Of a DNA stretch of 43,805 nt, positions 41,024 to 43,805 are shown one piece after another; the stretch's first letter is position 1, and each line of letters starts with the position of its first letter. This stretch comes from an uncultured Clostridia bacterium. Lineage in GTDB: Bacteria; Bacillota; Clostridia; Christensenellales; UBA1242. The position numbers and the translations under genes are program-made. Under the pieces are notes generated by a model that was not told the DNA's origin, did not search any database, and was given only the letters and a program-made list of their open reading frames with translations. The stretch spans positions 1-43,805 of the forward strand of contig CAKVEY010000001.1 of the NCBI GenBank assembly GCA_934746185.1, in the 5' to 3' direction.

Positions 41024-41590
41024 ATGTTTATATTTATAATTTTATTTGTTGCGTTTTCAATATTTATATTTCTAACAAATAATATATTTGTTCTTATAGG
41101 TTTTACTATTTCTAATATTATTTTACATTTTATTTTTAAAATTTCCTTGAAAAAGACTTTAAATAATTTATTTAAAATTTTCTTTTTGCTATTAATTATA
41201 TTCTTGTTTAATTTAATTTTTGATAATTTAATTAATAGTTTAATTGTTGCATATAAAGTATTAATTGTTGCAAATGGTGCATATATTTTTTCAACTATGA
41301 TGTCGCCTACAAAACTAGCAATTGCTTTTAATCAATTATTTTTACCATTAAAAATATTTAAAATTGATACCAATAACTTATCTTTAATGATTGTAATTGC
41401 ATTAAATTTTATACCAATAATTTCTTATGATATAAACCTTTTAAAACAAACTTTAAAGGCTCGAAATGTTAAATTAAACTTAAAAACTTTATTCACTCAA
41501 AGCCATATAATATTTGTAATGTTCTTTGCCAATTTGTTTAAACGGGTTGACGATTTGGAGATGGTTATAAAAGCAAGAGGAAGTAAATAA
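41024..41590 (+). CDS. ECF transporter transmembrane component (EcfT-like)
   Basis: 188 aa, clearly shorter than the usual approximately 260 aa. Four or more membrane segments, then the coupling helices: a first motif reading ARN (LKARNVKLN) in place of ARG and a second intact ARG (VIKARGSK). These Arg motifs contact the ATPase grooves in known EcfT proteins. It starts two bases after the ecfA stop, with no clear ribosome binding site, so it is probably translated by coupling. It completes a group I-type folate transporter. Confidence 0.87.
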   Translation: MFIFIILFVAFSIFIFLTNNIFVLIGFTISNIILHFIFKISLKKTLNNLFKIFFLLLIIFLFNLIFDNLINSLIVAYKVLIVANGAYIFSTMMSPTKLAIAFNQLFLPLKIFKIDTNNLSLMIVIALNFIPIISYDINLLKQTLKARNVKLNLKTLFTQSHIIFVMFFANLFKRVDDLEMVIKARGSK

Positions 41591-41724
41591 AATCATTAAA
41601 CAACCCATCACTTCTAGTGCAAATAAAAATGCAAACATTTAGTTTTATCTTAAAATAACAATAAATGATTAAATTTATCTTTAATAATAGTGAACTAGCA
41701 AAAAACCAATTGTAAAAGAATAAC

Positions 41725-41753
41725 AAAAAACGCACTCAAATCGTGCGTTTTTT
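41725..41753 (+). terminator. Terminator of the folate transporter operon
   Basis: AAAAAACGCAC (41725-41735), loop TCAAATC, GTGCGTTTTTT (41743-41753). A perfect 11-bp stem, about 135 bp past the ecfT stop. The 41591-41724 gap has no visible gene. Confidence 0.85.
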
Positions 41754-41871
41754 AATAAAATATGTTTTTCTTTTCAATTTTATAAATTGTGTAAAATAAA
41801 ATTAGTTATTCTTTAATTTTTAGCACAATCCCATCATTTTAACGGTTTTTTATTGGTGCACCACCTACAAT

Positions 41872-41899
41872 GTAAGTTGAACCGAAAGGTTTGATTTAC
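41872..41899 (+). ncRNA. Strong GAAA-capped hairpin, candidate structured RNA
   Basis: GTAAGTTGAACC (41872-41883), GAAA tetraloop, GGTTTGATTTAC (41888-41899). Twelve pairs form on the plus-strand RNA if G-U wobbles are allowed. On the minus strand those three become A-C mismatches. A GGTGCACC palindrome lies just upstream. It is preceded by the folate operon terminator, so it is not part of that transcript. No known RNA family was recognised. Confidence 0.4.
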
Positions 41900-41980
41900 G
41901 TTATTTTCTTTGCAAAAAAATAAGGGGCAGAACAATTATGCCTGCTTTATTATGTTTGATGTTATTATTTTTAAAAGGTT

Positions 41981-42148
41981 TTAATCCCCCCAAATCACGA
42001 TTTTTCTCGCTATATCATCACACTTATTATCAATCTTTTTTAATTCTAAAACTATTTCTATTAAAAGTTCTTTTTCGGATAGGTTGCTCAATCTCTCTCT
42101 TTCGTCCTGCTCTTTTAAAACATTTCTATTAATTAATTTCTTAAACAT
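41981..42148 (-). CDS. 55-aa charged protein downstream of the HTH gene
   Basis: Starts MFKKLINRNVLKEQDERE and ends ARKIVIWGD. AAGGTGG lies seven bases before the ATG and the gene begins 19 bp after the stop of the 362-aa HTH protein, so the two appear co-transcribed. It is rich in Glu, Lys and Leu, probably helical, with no membrane segment. Not recognised. The short length and the HTH neighbour fit an accessory regulator or antitoxin-like partner, but there is no direct evidence. Confidence 0.6.
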   Translation of the reverse strand: MFKKLINRNVLKEQDERERLSNLSEKELLIEIVLELKKIDNKCDDIARKIVIWGD

Positions 42149-42167
42149 AATGTACCACCTTGTATTT

Positions 42168-43256
42168 TTAATAACGATTAAATGAAGGTAATTCTTTAAT
42201 TAACTTTTCAATATCACTATCTTTTACAGTGCTATCATTAACAATAATTACACATTCATAGAAATCATTATCTTTAAAACTCTTAACTCCACCTAATTCA
42301 TTGCATACATAACAGGAACTCTTATCAATTTTCGTTGCTATTTTTTTATTATACCTAATTCCAAAATTTAAAATTTCTGACGCTTGTGCTTTATATTTGT
42401 CTAAGTGTTCTAAAGCATAGTTTAAACAGTTGTTTAATATCGGGTTTATTGAATAATAAGTTAATATGTCCGTTTTTAGTTTTCTTTTAGCAATGTTTCC
42501 TAAATTTAAATCGTATTTTTTAATCTCGAATAAAGAAGCAAATATGTTTTTATTATTCAACAGTATCTCTAAATAGTCGGGCGAATAAAATATTGAATTC
42601 GTACCACCATAATGCCCGTTAGTAAAAAACATATTATAAGAATCATATATGTCATTAAACAGTTCGGCATCGCTCATACTTGCAACAAGCCTTGCAAATC
42701 CGATAGCGTTTTCAAAATTGCACCAAATTATTCCTTTTTCTTTCTTGAAATCGAAATGATTATAATACCATTTTAATGAAATTCCGTATTCGTCGTGCAA
42801 ATATCTAACACCATTTACTGCTTGGTACTCAACAACATAATCCAAAAAAGTTTTCCCAAATTCGTCGGTGTTATTCATTATAGATTTACCGTCTTTTGCT
42901 AAGAATTTATCAAATTCTTCTCTATACAAATCGGGATTATCTAAATACGCATAATATCTAAACCCTTTATTAAACGGCACATTTTCTTTTTCAACGGGAA
43001 GTTTATACGCATTCTCATCTAACATTCTGGCTAAAGAAACACCAAATATTTTTTCTAATGGAACTATAAATTCATATTTGAGCGGCCTTTGTCCTTTTAG
43101 CATTTTTGAGAAATTTGATTTTTCTTTTTCGACAAATATATATGCTTCCTTTCCGTTAATACCTAACTGATGTGCTATATCAATTAGAAGGTGGCTATAC
43201 ATCTTGATACCTTTTAATTGCATATATCGGTCTATGTTCTTCTTTAAATTACTCAT
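42168..43256 (-). CDS. Helix-turn-helix protein with large C-terminal domain
   Basis: 362 aa from the ATG at 43256 (GGAG eight bases upstream); a longer frame reads back into the promoter. N-terminal XRE-type HTH: LLIDIAHQLGINGKEAYIFV and NFSKMLKGQRPLKYEFIVPL, LEKIFGVSLARML. After a short linker, EFGKTFLDYVVEYQAVNGVR resembles a single ankyrin-type repeat. The remainder, about 190-360, is helical and not recognised, with a Cys pair CYVC. It has a consensus promoter and leads a two-gene operon with the 55-aa ORF. Likely a regulator that senses through the C-terminal part. Confidence 0.82.
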   Translation of the reverse strand: MSNLKKNIDRYMQLKGIKMYSHLLIDIAHQLGINGKEAYIFVEKEKSNFSKMLKGQRPLKYEFIVPLEKIFGVSLARMLDENAYKLPVEKENVPFNKGFRYYAYLDNPDLYREEFDKFLAKDGKSIMNNTDEFGKTFLDYVVEYQAVNGVRYLHDEYGISLKWYYNHFDFKKEKGIIWCNFENAIGFARLVASMSDAELFNDIYDSYNMFFTNGHYGGTNSIFYSPDYLEILLNNKNIFASLFEIKKYDLNLGNIAKRKLKTDILTYYSINPILNNCLNYALEHLDKYKAQASEILNFGIRYNKKIATKIDKSSCYVCNELGGVKSFKDNDFYECVIIVNDSTVKDSDIEKLIKELPSFNRY

Positions 43257-43296
43257 TGTACAATCTCCAAATATATTTAAATTTATTTTCACATAA

Positions 43297-43325
43297 ATTA
43301 TAGCACATACTTGGAGCGATTTCAA
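43297..43325 (-). promoter_or_regulatory. Sigma-A promoter of the HTH gene
   Basis: Minus strand TTGAAA (43320-43325), 17-bp spacer, TATAAT (43297-43302), with a leader of about 35 nt. Confidence 0.8.
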
Positions 43326-43363
43326 ATATTTTATTGTCATTTAAGACAACTTTTGTGGTCTTT

Positions 43364-43407
43364 TTTGACTGTACTAAAAAAATATGACCCTTGAAAAAAC
43401 AGTCAAA
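43364..43407. promoter_or_regulatory. Inverted repeat upstream of the HTH gene, candidate operator
   Basis: TTTGACTGT (43364-43372) and ACAGTCAAA (43399-43407), perfect 9-bp arms 26 bp apart, about 40 bp upstream of the HTH promoter. The rest of 43257-43580 holds a possible minus-strand promoter (TTGACA-18-TAATAT at 43520-43549) and a locally GC-richer stretch near 43550. No credible gene is seen there. Confidence 0.4.
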
Positions 43408-43580
43408 TATAACAACTTATTTAAAATTTATTCAAAGACAAGTATAGATAAAAAAGCAAAAAATGTTTCAAAAAATCAAGTGGACAAAGTAAAAACAATT
43501 GTTTTCTTTCTTTTTTCTGATATTATGTTTCATTTTATCTTGTTGTCAAGCGCATTCCACGGCATAAACCGCCACTAGTA

Positions 43581-43805
43581 TTAAATTGAAATATTTTCAG
43601 TAGTAATGTATTTTTTAAAAAAATCATTGTATAAAACTACTTCCTTTTTTATACTTTCTTTAGTAATTTCATGAATAGCAAATTGATTAAAAAAAGTAGG
43701 CTTTATTATGTATATTGTAAAATTAAAGTTATTGGCTTTTAAAACATATTGCCATTTTAAAGCATCAATATCTGTAGAACAATAAAATGAAAACATGCTT
43801 GGGCT
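43581..43805 (-). CDS. Hypothetical protein, 5' end outside window
   Basis: The frame is open to the window edge and gives at least 75 codons ending VLYNDFFKKYITTENISI. The product is rich in Phe, Tyr, Ile and Lys with no recognised motif. An ATG lies at 43796, but the frame continues past it (Ser-Pro-Ser), so the true start may be outside. Function unknown; that it is coding at all is only likely, not certain. Confidence 0.45.
   Translation of the reverse strand, partial: SPSMFSFYCSTDIDALKWQYVLKANNFNFTIYIIKPTFFNQFAIHEITKESIKKEVVLYNDFFKKYITTENISI

Noticed and set aside
41840..41885. T-box-like element on the minus strand (GGTGGTGCACC)
   Set aside because: The T-box consensus continues with CCGCG and is followed by a terminator and an aminoacyl-tRNA or amino acid gene; none of these is present.
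41938..42132. 64-codon plus-strand ORF
   Set aside because: It lacks a ribosome binding site and is antisense to the better supported 55-aa minus-strand gene at 41981-42148.
43384..43578. 64-codon plus-strand ORF
   Set aside because: No ribosome binding site, low-complexity Lys/Ser-rich product, and it covers the inverted repeat and a minus-strand promoter-like site.

Overview
The window is a piece of a very AT-rich, low-GC chromosome that reads with the standard code (TGG for Trp; TGA used as a stop). Gene content points to a spore-forming, Clostridia-like Bacillota: gatCAB, ligA-pcrA, ctsR-mcsA-clpC, an intact sigK, the germination protease gpr, an ECF folate transporter and clostridial-type HipA-like kinase genes. 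Most of the window is ordinary chromosome. The accessory-looking parts are 23.7-25.1 kb, 37.0-39.2 kb and 41.9-43.8 kb.

Layout. 1-7.1 kb (minus): gatB (cut by the window edge), gatA, gatC, then ligA and pcrA. 7.2-10.3 kb: an unknown protein with an internal duplication, a cytoplasmic subtilase coupled to a small partner, an Asn-rich protein and a 104-bp tetranucleotide repeat. 10.4-14.1 kb (minus): hemW, a TrhP-type U32 tRNA-hydroxylation protein, a DUF3592-like membrane protein and rpiB. 14.2-20.3 kb (minus): a three-gene operon of a HipA-like kinase, a type IIA topoisomerase ATPase subunit with a HipA-N/HipS-like domain fused to its front, and the topoisomerase cleavage subunit. 20.3-24.4 kb: murG, sigK, a small membrane protein, an orphan solute-binding lipoprotein and two XRE regulators sharing a nearly identical 3' end. 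24.5-28.7 kb: a SLOG-family protein, clpC, mcsA and ctsR with a clear CtsR operator. 28.9-34.9 kb: gpr, rpsT, an amidohydrolase-fold protein that has lost its metal ligands, a lytic transglycosylase, polA and a small membrane protein. 34.9-39.2 kb: an ATP-grasp ligase, an SDR protein and a pair made of a DUF4041/T5orf172 protein and a membrane coiled-coil SHOCT protein. 39.5-41.6 kb: folT-ecfA-ecfT. 41.8-43.8 kb: a structured hairpin, a 55-aa ORF, an HTH protein and a partial ORF.

Two observations stand out. First, the kinase/topoisomerase operon looks like a HipS-HipT-type kinase/antitoxin pair in which the antitoxin-like domain is welded to a topoisomerase subunit. The kinase start has no Shine-Dalgarno sequence and appears leaderless, while the fusion and the cleavage subunit both have strong ribosome binding sites. 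Second, at least six genes (pcrA, trhP, rpiB, the kinase, polA and the 34888 membrane protein) have TATAAT exactly 6 nt before their ATG, so leaderless mRNAs seem to be a regular feature of this lineage.

No tRNA, rRNA, CRISPR array or insertion sequence was recognised.
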